DNA of 64,000 nt from Streptomyces griseiscabiei (GCF_020010925.1 NZ_JAGJBZ010000005.1:124001-188000); one strand, 5' to 3'. Positions 24,297-33,787 are shown, numbered from the stretch's first letter. Program-made: numbers and translations. Notes: generated by a model not told the origin, from the letters alone.

Positions 24297-26669
24297 TCAA
24301 CTGTCGCGAGTTTTACGCGCGTGCTGATCCGTTCCATGTCCGGTGACCGCGGCACGCCGGCGGCCCGGCGGCTGTCGCTGTTGCTTGTCCAGGGCGTAGT
24401 CGACCACGTCCTTCGACGTGCTCACGGTGCAACCAGGTGCGCAGGAAGTCGGGCGGTTCAGTCTCCGGCTCAGGGTACGGAGTGGGATGCCGTCGAGGGC
24501 AAGGAGGGCGCGGACCGTGGTGGCCGCGCACTTGGCCATGCCAGCGATCTCCGCAGTGGTTTTCCGTTCGGTGACGTACAGCTCGCGCAGCTGGCGGGGC
24601 GCGAGTACCGCGGCTCGGGTGGCAGGGTCTGGTGCGCGGATTTTGCCCAGGAGCCGGTCCGGCGGGCCGGTGACGGTGTCGTCGATCTCGAAGTAGAGGC
24701 GGAGATGCTCTGCGGTTACCCCGGTCACCCCGGTCACCCCGGTTACTCCGGTGGCCTCGGTGACCGGGGCGATCGTGTCGTTGCTGTCGAGGGCAGCGCG
24801 GAGCCTGGCGGCGTCGACCTGCTCGGGTGCGATGCCTGGCCACTCGACATCGCGGACCCAGTGGGCGGGAGGCTCCCAGGTCACCGGCTCGTCGATGCCA
24901 TGGGCCGCCAGGTTCTGTTCTGCCTGCTCGCGCAGGAAGGCGCGGAGCGGCAGTGGGGCACGGAATCGGAATTCGGTGCAGCTCCAGGCGAAGCGAGTAG
25001 CCGCCCTTTCTGGCGCGGGCGGGCTGTGCCCGGTCAGCAACAGCAGCAGGTACCAGCGCATGACCTGCTGGCGGTGCTCGCCGCCGGCAAGCCAGCCGTA
25101 CTGGAGGACCAGGCGCCGGTAGGCGTCAGAGTTCAGCTCGGCAGTGGTCTCGGTGAACGTGGCACGACGGCGGGCGTAGTCGATGGGTGAGCCGTGTTCG
25201 TCGAGCGCGCGGGCCAGCTGGGCGAGCGCGGAGGCCAGCGGGGCGAGGTCCCTGCCGCGGTACACGCGCTGCTCGACGCTTTCGCGGTCGCGGGTGGCGC
25301 GGACGTTGCCCAGCAGTGGCGCGGCTCGTACATACGGCAGGTCGGACGGCCCGCCGGGGACGAGGAGGAGGCTGGAGCAGCCATGGCGGAACGCGTCGAC
25401 ACGGACGACACGGTCTTGCGATCGCAGATGGTCCACAGGCAGCAGGCGCAGGGCCCATCCGGGCCAGAGCATCGCGGGGATCATGGTGGCCCGCCGGTGA
25501 ATGTCCGCTCTGCTGCGGTCGGGTCGTCGGGGGGTGGGCGTGGCGCTGGCGTAGCGCAGCCGATTGTGCAGAAGCGTGTGCGGATCCTGGTAGGACATCA
25601 TGCGGGCGAACAGGTCCGGGCCGCTGTCGCGCCAACGGAAGGCCAGTTCACCGAGGTTGAGGTCGCGCGCGGCCGTCGGGTGGTCCGATTGCACGATCCA
25701 TTCGAAGAGCCGCTGGTGCTCGGGGTGTCCGCCGCGGAGCGCCACGTGGGCCAGGGCCGCACCCGCGGCGACGTGGTGGGTCTGAAGGCTGGCGGCATCT
25801 TCCCTTCGGCTGCTGCTGTTGCCGGACAGGTGGTAGGCCGACTGTCCGCTGCCGTCCGGGAAGGAAGGGGGGAACGTGCCGCCGCATTCGTCAATGACGG
25901 TGTGGACGAGTTGGGGCGCGTGGTCGCGGTTGGTCCGCAGGCCGCGCAGCACCCGCCAGGCCAGGGCGTAGAGCTGTTTGAGTTCGATCAGGGCCCCCGG
26001 CCTCTGGTCCGGCGCGGCCGCCAGCAGTCCGGCCACGCGGTGCTGTGCGCGGAGTACCAGACCGTTGGGGGGAAGGGCGTTCGCCGGGGCGTGGAACAGG
26101 TTGGTGGCACAGGGGCGCCTGCGGCCCTTGACTGCGTGGTCGAGTCGGTCGCGTGTGCAGGCGCCGATGCCGCGGGGTCCCGTGAAGCTGATCTTCCACG
26201 GGTGGGGCGGGCGGCCGCAGTCGGGGCAGAAGTCGGCCAGGAGCAGCTGGTGCTGGGTGCAGGCGAAGGCCCACGGCAGTCGCCACAGCAGCGGCCCGCG
26301 GCCGCCGTTCTCACGCAGACAGGCGGGGCAGTAGCGGGTGCGGCCGCCGCGGAAGGCCCAAGCCGGCGGCCGCTCGAGCCGGCGGCGGCCCGGCGGAATG
26401 TTGACCGCGAACCTGTTGTAGGAGTCGAGCGTCATGGCCCGCAGCACCTCGACGGGAATGCCTGTGCTCTTGTGCAGCGCGTGGGTCTCCGGCTCGGTCA
26501 GCCGCAGCAGCATGTGGTCGACGCGGGCGGCGGACAGCCCGATGTGGTGCAAAAGGCCCCGGTCGGTCGTGCGCAGTCGTCGCGCGTAGCTGCTGATCCA
26601 GCTGTCCAGGGCCTCGCCGGGCATCGGCATCAGGGCGATCGGGATCCTGTCCGGGGTCCACATGCTCAT
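24297..26669 (-). CDS. tniQ: TniQ family transposition protein
   Basis: 790 residues from the ATG at 26669 that overlaps the tnsC stop (ATGA). The N-terminal TniQ region has ALMPMPGEALDSWISSYARRL (two adjacent pieces) and zinc knuckles YCPACL (about 117) and FCPDCGRP (about 155). A C-terminal HTH, TTAEIAGMAKCAATTVRAL, lies near residue 725. TniQ/TnsD proteins choose the target and recruit TnsC. The size exceeds many TniQ proteins and fits TnsD-like long forms. A run of VTG repeats (about residues 643-653) comes from a 9-bp DNA repeat. Confidence 0.9.
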   Translation of the reverse strand: MSMWTPDRIPIALMPMPGEALDSWISSYARRLRTTDRGLLHHIGLSAARVDHMLLRLTEPETHALHKSTGIPVEVLRAMTLDSYNRFAVNIPPGRRRLERPPAWAFRGGRTRYCPACLRENGGRGPLLWRLPWAFACTQHQLLLADFCPDCGRPPHPWKISFTGPRGIGACTRDRLDHAVKGRRRPCATNLFHAPANALPPNGLVLRAQHRVAGLLAAAPDQRPGALIELKQLYALAWRVLRGLRTNRDHAPQLVHTVIDECGGTFPPSFPDGSGQSAYHLSGNSSSRREDAASLQTHHVAAGAALAHVALRGGHPEHQRLFEWIVQSDHPTAARDLNLGELAFRWRDSGPDLFARMMSYQDPHTLLHNRLRYASATPTPRRPDRSRADIHRRATMIPAMLWPGWALRLLPVDHLRSQDRVVRVDAFRHGCSSLLLVPGGPSDLPYVRAAPLLGNVRATRDRESVEQRVYRGRDLAPLASALAQLARALDEHGSPIDYARRRATFTETTAELNSDAYRRLVLQYGWLAGGEHRQQVMRWYLLLLLTGHSPPAPERAATRFAWSCTEFRFRAPLPLRAFLREQAEQNLAAHGIDEPVTWEPPAHWVRDVEWPGIAPEQVDAARLRAALDSNDTIAPVTEATGVTGVTGVTGVTAEHLRLYFEIDDTVTGPPDRLLGKIRAPDPATRAAVLAPRQLRELYVTERKTTAEIAGMAKCAATTVRALLALDGIPLRTLSRRLNRPTSCAPGCTVSTSKDVVDYALDKQQRQPPGRRRAAVTGHGTDQHARKTRDS
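24714..24762. repeat. Tandem 9-bp repeats inside tniQ
   Basis: Near-identical GGTTACCCC/GGTCACCCC units repeat about four to five times in frame and encode a VTG-VTG-VTG-VT stretch in TniQ. The unit keeps the frame, so copy number could vary without inactivating the gene. Confidence 0.7.
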
Positions 26670-27820
26670 GCTGACTTCCTGGGCTGCTCGCCGTCGTCCG
26701 GGCGGGTGGTCAGCAGTCCGGCCTCGATCGCCGCCCGGAGTTCCTGCCGGGCGTCTTCGGCGGCGGCGTCGTTCTTGACCTGGTCCATCAGGTTCAAGTC
26801 CAGCCGCTCGTGCCCGGAGCGGATGGCGCGCAGGCAGCCGCGGTTGATCAACGTCATCAGGGAGGCGAAGTGCCCTGTGGAGCGTGAGTAGAGATAGTCG
26901 GAGAGGTCCCTCGCGAGCATGCCCGGGTACTTGTCCGCCAGCACCAGCTGCTTCTCGATCGTCTTCAACAACGTACGCCACTGACGGCGACCGGCGGTGT
27001 CCTCCACCTGGAACGGCAGCAGCGTCAGCGGGGTGGTACGGCGTCCGAACTGCGCCAGCAGCGCCTGCTGCGGGGACAGTCCCTCACGCAGCAGACCGCG
27101 CTGCCGCACCCCGACGCCGATGTAGAGCAGGGTGACGGGGAAGACATTGGCCAGGTATTTCAGCTGGTTGGCCATCCGGACCGCGTTGCTGTTCGAGCCG
27201 GACATGAAGTGCACGTCGTCGATGACGATCGCGATGGTGTTCATGCTGAGCACCGCGTCCACGGCCCGCTCGGCGAGCATGTCCGCGTTCCCGGACGTCG
27301 GCAACCCGTAGAAGCGGCAGATGGAGGCGTTCAGGCCGCGGACGGAGGTGTTCCCGGTCAGGGCGATGTAGATGACCGGAACGCGGCGGTCCCCGGCCGC
27401 TGTGGTCTCGCCGCGCAGCGCGACCTGCTTGCGGTACAAGGCGCGGCCGTAGGCGCGCACCGCCGTGCTCTTGCCGAGCCCTGGATAGGCGTCCACGAGG
27501 GCGGCCGGCTTGGTCTTATCGCCGTCCTGGCGGTTGGCTTCCACGATCTCGGCAAGGTCCGCGTGCAGTGCCAGCAGCTGCGGCGTGTCGATCGGGCCGA
27601 TGTTGGCGTGCCACACCTCGCGCCGGTCGTTGTGCTCCAACAGCGCCCGCGACGACAGCTCGCCGAGCTGGGCCCGGGTCAGCTGATCGGGCTGGACACG
27701 GTCCGGGGCGAAGACCTCCACCAGCCAGCCGGACAGCCGGGTCGGGCTGTACTGGCGGTCATCACCCTCGAACGGTTCGCTGTCGGCGTCCTTTCCCGGC
27801 GCGGTCAACGGGTCTCCCAC
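26666..27820 (-). CDS. tnsC: TnsC/TniB-type AAA+ ATPase
   Basis: 384 residues. Walker A is YPGLGKST (about residues 110-117), Walker B is AIVIDDVHFM (about 198-207), and sensor-type LKYLANVFPVTLLYIG follows. TnsC couples the target selector TniQ to the TnsAB transposase by ATP-controlled filament assembly. Its start lies 16 bp inside the tnsB 3' end and its stop overlaps tniQ, so the four tns genes are tightly coupled. Confidence 0.92.
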   Translation of the reverse strand: MGDPLTAPGKDADSEPFEGDDRQYSPTRLSGWLVEVFAPDRVQPDQLTRAQLGELSSRALLEHNDRREVWHANIGPIDTPQLLALHADLAEIVEANRQDGDKTKPAALVDAYPGLGKSTAVRAYGRALYRKQVALRGETTAAGDRRVPVIYIALTGNTSVRGLNASICRFYGLPTSGNADMLAERAVDAVLSMNTIAIVIDDVHFMSGSNSNAVRMANQLKYLANVFPVTLLYIGVGVRQRGLLREGLSPQQALLAQFGRRTTPLTLLPFQVEDTAGRRQWRTLLKTIEKQLVLADKYPGMLARDLSDYLYSRSTGHFASLMTLINRGCLRAIRSGHERLDLNLMDQVKNDAAAEDARQELRAAIEAGLLTTRPDDGEQPRKSA

Positions 27821-29985
27821 ACATCGGCGTAATAGTCGTCCTCGCCCGGTACGCGCTCGGTTTTCTCCCCGGGGAAAGCGGCGTCGATCTCGTCGCTTTC
27901 GTCGTCATCTCCGCCCGGCGGCACGGCGTCGTCATCGACGACGTGCAAGGACGGACCCGCTTCCGCGGGAGGGGCTCCCGGCCCGCCGGCTTCCGCCAGC
28001 CGCCGCAGGGACGGGAGCGCGGCGGTCACGTCCTCGCCGGCGGGTGCGTCGTCGTCGCCGACCAGGCGCAGCCGCTGCTGGGAGAGCCGCAGCGCCATAC
28101 GGCGCTCGGTGTTGTCGCTCGTCAGCCCCACCCCCCAGCGGTCCAGCAGCTCGATCAGCGCCCGCTGGGTGTCCGGGAACCGACGGGTGCGCTTGGCAAG
28201 CTTGCGCGCGTAGGCCAATGCCTCGCGGCTGACCGGTCCGTTCACGGCCGGGGCGTGCTCCCAGGCGAGCGCATGCCACTTTCGGCTCTGCGGGTCCTGG
28301 AAGTACACCTTGGTGATGTCGCCGGGGTCGATGGCGATCGGCCACTTCCCGGCGTGGACCCCGCGATAGGGGCTGGGCTGGTTGCGGTAGTCGTTGAGGG
28401 CGTCGCCGTTGTAGCGCAGACCCTCGACCTCCACGCCATAGTGCTGGATGGTGGTACGGACTTCTTCGAGGAACTCCAGCGCTAGATGGGGACGGGCGGG
28501 GATCCTGAGCGGCCCGGCGCGGGTGACGCCGTGCTCGAACATCTGAAGCGGGCTCAGCTTCAGCCCAGGGACTTCGGGCACGCACAGCCCGCGGTGGTGG
28601 CGCCTGTGGTACACCAGCGTGATCCACTCGCGGATGATCGTCTCCAGCTCGTCGATGAAGAAGTATGCCTCGTCCTCGACGTTCTCGCCGCGGCTGTGGA
28701 CGTCGGAGCCCTTGTATCCCGGCAGCGCGGCCAGCAGCCCCTGGCTGATCGTGCGGAACCAGCGCTCCACCGGTTTGTCGGTCGGGGTCATCGGCCGCGC
28801 CGGCTGCAGCGAGATCCGCAGCTTGGCGCACACGCTCTGGATGTGGTTCGAGACGTAGATCTTGCCGTGGTCGAAGACGATGGTCTCGGCCGCCACCGAC
28901 GGCAACAGCGGCTGCCCGTCCCGGTCGACGAGCTTCTCCGCGTCCAGCACCACGGTGGACGGCACCCCGCAGTACGGCAACGGACCGGCCTCGGAGCCCT
29001 CGCGCGGCCGCACCGTCTCGAACAGCACCCCGGCGACATCCACCGATTTCGTGGACACCGGGGTCAGCCGCAGGCCAACAATGCAGCGGCTGTACAGATC
29101 CATGGCGACGGTGAGTTCACAGCGCACCCAGCGGCAGGTGATCGGCTCCATCGCGAACACATCCAGCGGGGTGGTGTCCAGCACCACGTACTCGCCCGGA
29201 CGGGTCGCCCGCAGCCGCCCGTAGGCGCCCTGCGGAGCGTTGGCGATCGACCGTTTGCCCTTCGTGCTGCCCTCGAACGCATTCGTCCCCTTGCAAAGCT
29301 GCTTCAGCAACTCATAGCCGGTAGTGCGGCCCGGCAACGGGACCGTGCCCTTCCCGTACTCCTTCACCAGGCGTTCCGCGATCTCGGCCAGGACCAGGTT
29401 GCGTACCGGCCGGCTCCCCTTGACGCGCCTGTCCAGCACCGTCCGAGCCATCTCCACCCAGCGCGCATCGGCCCGCTCCACGACACTGCGCGCCGGGCGG
29501 TCGTGCACCAGCCCAGCCGGACCAGCCGTACGAAACGCGGTAATCCAGCGGCGAATCGTGCTCTCCCCGACCTTCAGCTCCGCGGCTTTGGCGGCATAGC
29601 GATGCAGCATCAAAGTCCCCGGCGCGTAGTCCTTGCGCGGTTCCCCGTCCAGGGCGAGGACGGCATCCCCAAGGCGGTATCCGGTCAGCACCTCCTGCAC
29701 GTGCCGGACCTTCTGCGTCAGCTCGTCGTCCTCGTCGTCGGTCAGACCACCCAGAACAGCCGCCGCCGTTGCTGCTTCCTCGGCCGGGACCGGCACGAGG
29801 ATCTCCGTGCTGGGGTGGGCCAGCAGCGCCGAGATATCCACCTGCCGCAGCTTCGGCGCCCCAACCACCCCGGTCTGCTGCAACAGGATCCGACGGCCCT
29901 CGATCTCCGCCACGGTGAACTGCTCGCCGTCGTAGGCAATCGGCAGCCCCGCCCGCAGCGACGTAGTCCACTCGTTCATCCGCAC
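27805..29985 (-). CDS. tnsB: TnsB/TniA-type DDE transposase
   Basis: 726 residues. An N-terminal HTH region (GESTIRRWITAFRTAG, about residues 135-150) binds the ends. The RNase-H fold catalytic triad is visible: Asp in VVLDTTPLDV (about 258), Asp in VFDHGKIYVS (about 355) and Glu in KPVERWFRT (about 391). A Mu-type C-terminal beta-barrel follows. It joins the 3' ends to target DNA. The triad looks intact. Confidence 0.93.
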   Translation of the reverse strand: MRMNEWTTSLRAGLPIAYDGEQFTVAEIEGRRILLQQTGVVGAPKLRQVDISALLAHPSTEILVPVPAEEAATAAAVLGGLTDDEDDELTQKVRHVQEVLTGYRLGDAVLALDGEPRKDYAPGTLMLHRYAAKAAELKVGESTIRRWITAFRTAGPAGLVHDRPARSVVERADARWVEMARTVLDRRVKGSRPVRNLVLAEIAERLVKEYGKGTVPLPGRTTGYELLKQLCKGTNAFEGSTKGKRSIANAPQGAYGRLRATRPGEYVVLDTTPLDVFAMEPITCRWVRCELTVAMDLYSRCIVGLRLTPVSTKSVDVAGVLFETVRPREGSEAGPLPYCGVPSTVVLDAEKLVDRDGQPLLPSVAAETIVFDHGKIYVSNHIQSVCAKLRISLQPARPMTPTDKPVERWFRTISQGLLAALPGYKGSDVHSRGENVEDEAYFFIDELETIIREWITLVYHRRHHRGLCVPEVPGLKLSPLQMFEHGVTRAGPLRIPARPHLALEFLEEVRTTIQHYGVEVEGLRYNGDALNDYRNQPSPYRGVHAGKWPIAIDPGDITKVYFQDPQSRKWHALAWEHAPAVNGPVSREALAYARKLAKRTRRFPDTQRALIELLDRWGVGLTSDNTERRMALRLSQQRLRLVGDDDAPAGEDVTAALPSLRRLAEAGGPGAPPAEAGPSLHVVDDDAVPPGGDDDESDEIDAAFPGEKTERVPGEDDYYADVWETR

Positions 29986-30776
29986 CTCCGCAGGACGGAC
30001 TCACCGGACAGCGGCCTGGCCAGATCCGTAGTCAGCCGCCCCGACCACAACAGGGCCATCAACGGCGGCCTCGCCGCTTCCCTCGGGCCGCCGCCCGCCA
30101 GGCGCCGCTCCGCGACGGCCAACTCCTCGCCGTCAACGACCTCACGCCAGGCCCGCTCGATCTCCTCAGCGGGCACGATGCCGGGATGCCGATAGCCGGC
30201 CAGGAACCGCACGTTCTCCAGCAGCACCGAATCCGCGCCGGTCCAGACCTCATACTCCCAGCCGTGCCGCTCGACCAGCCGCCCCGGCCACGCCAGCGCC
30301 CCTGCGACCTTCGGATCCTGAGCGCGCTCCGCCGGTTTGACGTTGACCACACGCACCGTCCCCGACCGCATGATCAGCAAGAAGTCCGGCACATGGCTGC
30401 GCACACGACCGTCAACATGGGCCACCACGCGGCACGGCTGCGCGAAGATATCCGCCACGTCCGCGTCAAAGTCCGCCAGCAGCAGCCGGGCCAGCTCCAA
30501 CCGGCTCTCATGTACGACCTGCCCCCCGGTCGTCGCCGACGCGTAGTCCCCCGAGTGGTGCAGCATGCCGTGAACGGACCGTACCCGACGCCACGGCTGG
30601 GACTCCGCGAAGTCCGCCGCCCGCAGCCGCGCGAACGGGATGTCGCACGTCGACCCGTCCACGTACCGGACCGACACCATGGGTACCCGGTCCCGACTTC
30701 GTTCCTTGCCTGAACCCCTTACCGCCATGCACTGGACCGTACGAAGGAAGCCGCCCAGCCCCAGTCGAAAGACCAC
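29976..30776 (-). CDS. tnsA: TnsA-like endonuclease subunit
   Basis: 266 residues from a GTG at 30776; ATGs at 30728 and 30680 are alternatives and no start has a strong ribosome site. The TnsA endonuclease motif is present in order: Glu in HESRLELARLL (about residue 91), Asp in HVPDFLLIM (about 130) and Lys in VVNVKPAER (about 144). TnsA cuts the 5' ends, which gives cut-and-paste transposition. The gene overlaps tnsB by 10 bp and lies next to the right end. Confidence 0.9.
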   Translation of the reverse strand: MVFRLGLGGFLRTVQCMAVRGSGKERSRDRVPMVSVRYVDGSTCDIPFARLRAADFAESQPWRRVRSVHGMLHHSGDYASATTGGQVVHESRLELARLLLADFDADVADIFAQPCRVVAHVDGRVRSHVPDFLLIMRSGTVRVVNVKPAERAQDPKVAGALAWPGRLVERHGWEYEVWTGADSVLLENVRFLAGYRHPGIVPAEEIERAWREVVDGEELAVAERRLAGGGPREAARPPLMALLWSGRLTTDLARPLSGESVLRRCG

Positions 30777-30813
30777 AGGAGGCCGACAAGTGTTCGCTAC
30801 TGAACGTAGTTAG

Positions 30814-30889
30814 TGCTCATAATCACCCGAATCTGCTCGGACCCTGCTCATGGTCACCCGGAAATGCTCACGCGCTCGCGGATCCTAGA
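30814..30889. other. Right end of Tn7-like element with tandem binding repeats
   Basis: Two tandem 31-bp units start at 30814 and 30845, each beginning TGCTCAT followed by TCACCCG at the same offset, with a second TGCTC 20 bp in (30834 and 30865). Read from the end, they give GTGAGCA and ATGAGCA, as at the left end. The terminus is 30878-30889. They are probable TnsB sites and may also autoregulate tnsA. Confidence 0.7.
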
Positions 30890-30894
30890 GTGAC
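30890..30894. repeat. Target-site duplication, right copy (Tn7-like element)
   Basis: GTGAC, identical to 3955-3959, directly follows the last base of the element. On the minus strand it is the GTCAC that encodes the V-T codons of the interrupted methyltransferase. Confidence 0.9.
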
Positions 30895-32373
30895 GCGGCC
30901 GCTGCCGGCCTCCGTGAGGAACCGGCGGGTGCGGCGCACGACCCACGGGTCGATGTCGACGGTGACCACGCGTCCGCCGGGTCCGGTGACGTGGGCGATC
31001 AGCTCGGCGTTGTAGCCGCCGGATCCCGCCTCGAACACGACCGCGCCCGGCTTCAGGCCCAGGTGCTCGATCATGTCGGCCTGGAGCCAGGCCGCGGACA
31101 CCGAGCTGATCGCCGTCCCGGCCTCGTCGTAGCGGGTGATGACCGCTCGGTCGCCGCCGTCGTACGCGGCAGCGAGGTTCACCTCCAGGGCGAAGCGGTG
31201 CCGGGGCACGGTCCGCAGCGCCTCCTGGACCTGCACGGAGGGGGCCCAGCCGCCGTCGATGACCATCTGGGCCATCGCGGCGCGCAGCCTGGCGGCCTCG
31301 GCCGGTTCCCCCGGCACGGGCGGCTGGTCGGCGGCGATGGGGTAGGCGGTCGCTGGCGGCATACCGGGAAGGATGCCGGGCCACACCGCGTCGAGCGCGA
31401 GAGCGGCCGGGGCGAACACGTCCCCGACGCAGCCGAGGGCGTGGAGGTCGAAGAACTCCCACCGGTCGAACTTGTCCGCCTCGGGGTTGGCCAGAGTGCC
31501 CGTCCAGGCGGTGATGCGGACGACGGCCGTGAGCCGCGGGAGGCCGTGGCTGTCGTCGACCAGCATAGTCACCACGTGTGCGTCGGCCGGATCGGCGACC
31601 AGGCCGGTCTCCTCAGCAAGTTCGCGCACCGCGGTGGCGGCGAAGTCCTCGCGGCCGGTCGGTTTGCCGCCGGGCAGCTCGAGCATGCCGCGCCGGGAGC
31701 GGCCCAGCAGGACCCGGCCCGCGTTGTCGGTGACGACGGCGAGGGCGCCGGTCAGGGCGTGGCCGGTGGTCGGCCGCTTCTCGACGGCCCGGGCATCGAG
31801 GTGGCACGGGCCGCGCAGGACCAGGAAGGCCAGACCGTCCGCGTCCAGCCGCTCCACTGTCTCCCAGCCCGCACCGAGCAGCGTGATCTCGTCCTCGTCC
31901 AGGGCGATCCCGCGCCGCTCCGCAGGGGTGTTCTCGACGACCGGGGTGATGACGACGAGGACGCCGCCCTCACGCAGCCGCTCGCCCAGCCCGTGAACGG
32001 TCCGGCCGCGGTCCGCCATGAACGGGTACACGAGCCGCAGCGTGATCAGGTCGTACCCCTCCTCGTGCAGCGGGGCCGGGTCGTCGCGTTCGATGTCCAG
32101 CTGCAGCCAGCGCACGCCCCCGACGCCGGTGTGCTCCTCGCGGGCCCGGGCGATCGCGCTGTCCGTGAAGTCGACGGCGTCCACGGTGTAGCCCGCCCTG
32201 GCCAGGTGGGCGGCCAGCTCCCCGGTCCCGCAGCCCACATCCAGGGCCCGGCCCCCGCCCTCGGGGACCGGGGCGTGCTCGGCAAAGAGTTGCTGTTCGC
32301 GCTCACCGAGCTGGCGCCACCCCTTCCCCTCGCCGTAGTGCTGCTCCCACTCGTCGCGGGCTGTGTACGTCAA
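30890..32373 (-). pseudogene. N-terminal part of methyltransferase-NUDIX-PCMT fusion, split by the Tn7-like element
   Basis: TTG start at 32373 with GAGGAG upstream. Domains: SAM methyltransferase (residues ~1-180; DVGCGTGELAAHLA), NUDIX hydrolase (~205-340; box GGKPTGREDF then AVRELAEETGL), and the first half of a PCMT-like methyltransferase (~365-494; SAAWLQADMIEHL, EAGSGGYNAELIA). After residue 494 the frame reads LGSASA and stops at 30868, all inside the transposon. The rejoined protein would be 791 residues. The first two domains may still fold and work. Confidence 0.88.
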
Positions 32374-32404
32374 CGTGCTGCTCCTCGTGGTGGGCGGGGC
32401 GGAG

Positions 32405-33787
32405 TCAGGGGCGCTGTGCGGTGCGCAGCCGGGCCAGGGTGCGCAGGCCGCGCTCCACCAGCTCGGGATCACCGTGGGCGGTGCCGTAGGAAATGCCGGA
32501 AACGGCGTCCAGGACGGACAGGACCGTGAGCTGAGCTTCTTCCTCCGGGGTGAAGGGGCGGCCGTAGCCGTCCACCACGGCCTGGAAGAGGTCGGGGCGG
32601 CCGTGCCAGGCGTCGGAGAGCCGTACGAAGTCCCGTACGGCTGGCCCGTCTTCCGACCGCTCGAAATCGATCACGTACAGGGCTTCGGCGGACCCGTCCC
32701 AGCGCAGATTGCGCAGCTGGAAGTCGCCGTGCGTGGGCACCACGTCCACAGCGGGCAGACGGGCGGCCTTCTCGGCCATGGTGCGGATGAACTCCTCGTC
32801 CCCGGATGCGAGATGGGGCCGGGCTCCGTTGAGGTGCCGCTCCAGCTTCCCCAGGGGCAGCATGCCCTCGGCTGGCCGGGCCGGGGCGCTGTGGTGGATG
32901 GCCGCCGCGAGCTGCCCGATGCGGTGGAAGATGAGGCGCTGCTCCTCGGGTGGGTATGTGGCGCCGTGCAGGGACCGGCCGCCCACCGCGGTGAGCACGA
33001 CGGCCCGCAGCGTGGGCTCGGCGGCCACCAGCCGGGGTGCGGCCGCCCCGAGACCGGAGACCCAGCTGCGAAGGGCGCCCACTTCACGCTGGTGGAAGCG
33101 GTCGTTCTGGTGGATCTTGACGTACCACTCGCCACCCTCGGCGCCGGTCGCCCGCAATACACGGCTCTCCTCCCGCGGCCAGGACACGTCCGTCCACGCG
33201 GTGATCCGGCCGACCGCCTGCTCGGCGAACGCGCGCACCGCCTGCTCCGGGACCGCGCCGTGCGCGTCGGGTTCGCGAACCAGGAGCAGCCGGTCGACGG
33301 ACCGGTCGTAGGCGATCGGGTCGCCGGGCTCCTGGAAGTGCACGGCCATCCGCGCGCCAGCCCGGTAGGCGTCCAGCCCGGCCCGGCAGTACGCCACCAT
33401 CGGCTCCGGCAAGGCGTCGAAGGAGAACCACCCCATGGCGTCGCACACATCGTGCTCCATGACCTCCGGAGAGCCCTCCCACCGCTTCACCTCGAAGAAC
33501 ACTCCGACCCGGGCTCCGCCGGCGGGGGCACGGTGGTGCACGGTGACGGCCGCCCGGACGTCTGCCGGGTCGATGACGACGCCGGACTCTTCCCGGGCCT
33601 CGCGCACCAGGGCGGTGACCACGTCCTCCCACGGGCCGTCCAGATGCCCGGACACGAGGTGCCAGCAGCCCGGCGCGTACACGTCACCGGCCCGCCTGGA
33701 CAGCAGCACCTCGGGCCCAACCTCGCCGTCGCGCACGGCGATCAGGTGGACGTCGAGCGGCTCGGTGTGCCGCTGGGTGCTGCTCAC
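32405..33787 (-). CDS. NUDIX hydrolase - aminoglycoside-type phosphotransferase fusion
   Basis: 460 residues. The N-terminal NUDIX domain has the box SGHLDGPWED then ALVREAREESGV (about residues 48-70). From about residue 190 an APH/choline-kinase-like domain follows with the catalytic loop PTHGDFQLRN (about 345) and metal site YVIDFERSED (about 365). NUDIX parts hydrolyse nucleoside diphosphate derivatives; APH parts phosphorylate small hydroxylated molecules or antibiotics. It could be tailoring or self-resistance in the native cluster. Ends overlap the neighbours. Confidence 0.85.
   Translation of the reverse strand: MSSTQRHTEPLDVHLIAVRDGEVGPEVLLSRRAGDVYAPGCWHLVSGHLDGPWEDVVTALVREAREESGVVIDPADVRAAVTVHHRAPAGGARVGVFFEVKRWEGSPEVMEHDVCDAMGWFSFDALPEPMVAYCRAGLDAYRAGARMAVHFQEPGDPIAYDRSVDRLLLVREPDAHGAVPEQAVRAFAEQAVGRITAWTDVSWPREESRVLRATGAEGGEWYVKIHQNDRFHQREVGALRSWVSGLGAAAPRLVAAEPTLRAVVLTAVGGRSLHGATYPPEEQRLIFHRIGQLAAAIHHSAPARPAEGMLPLGKLERHLNGARPHLASGDEEFIRTMAEKAARLPAVDVVPTHGDFQLRNLRWDGSAEALYVIDFERSEDGPAVRDFVRLSDAWHGRPDLFQAVVDGYGRPFTPEEEAQLTVLSVLDAVSGISYGTAHGDPELVERGLRTLARLRTAQRP

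Larger units (their letters stand above)
3960..30889. mobile_element. Tn7-like transposon carrying an arsenic/phosphate island (26,930 bp)
   Basis: The ends are fixed by the 5-bp duplication and by the target gene, which rejoins in frame. Terminal sequences are TGTAGGTTCCGC (3960-3971) and, inverted, TCTAGGATCCGC (30889-30878): 10 of 12 identical. Short GAGCA-containing repeats lie inside both ends. A leftward tnsA-tnsB-tnsC-tniQ operon fills 24297-30776 next to the right end, as in Tn7. The remaining 20 kb is cargo: pst, ars, TetR/cupin and decayed mobile DNA. No cas genes or CRISPR array are present. Besides TniQ I see no other target-selector gene. Confidence 0.9.

Noticed and set aside
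3960..30889. CRISPR-associated transposon
   Set aside because: The tns genes fit, but I see no cas gene, CRISPR repeat array or solo spacer in the element.
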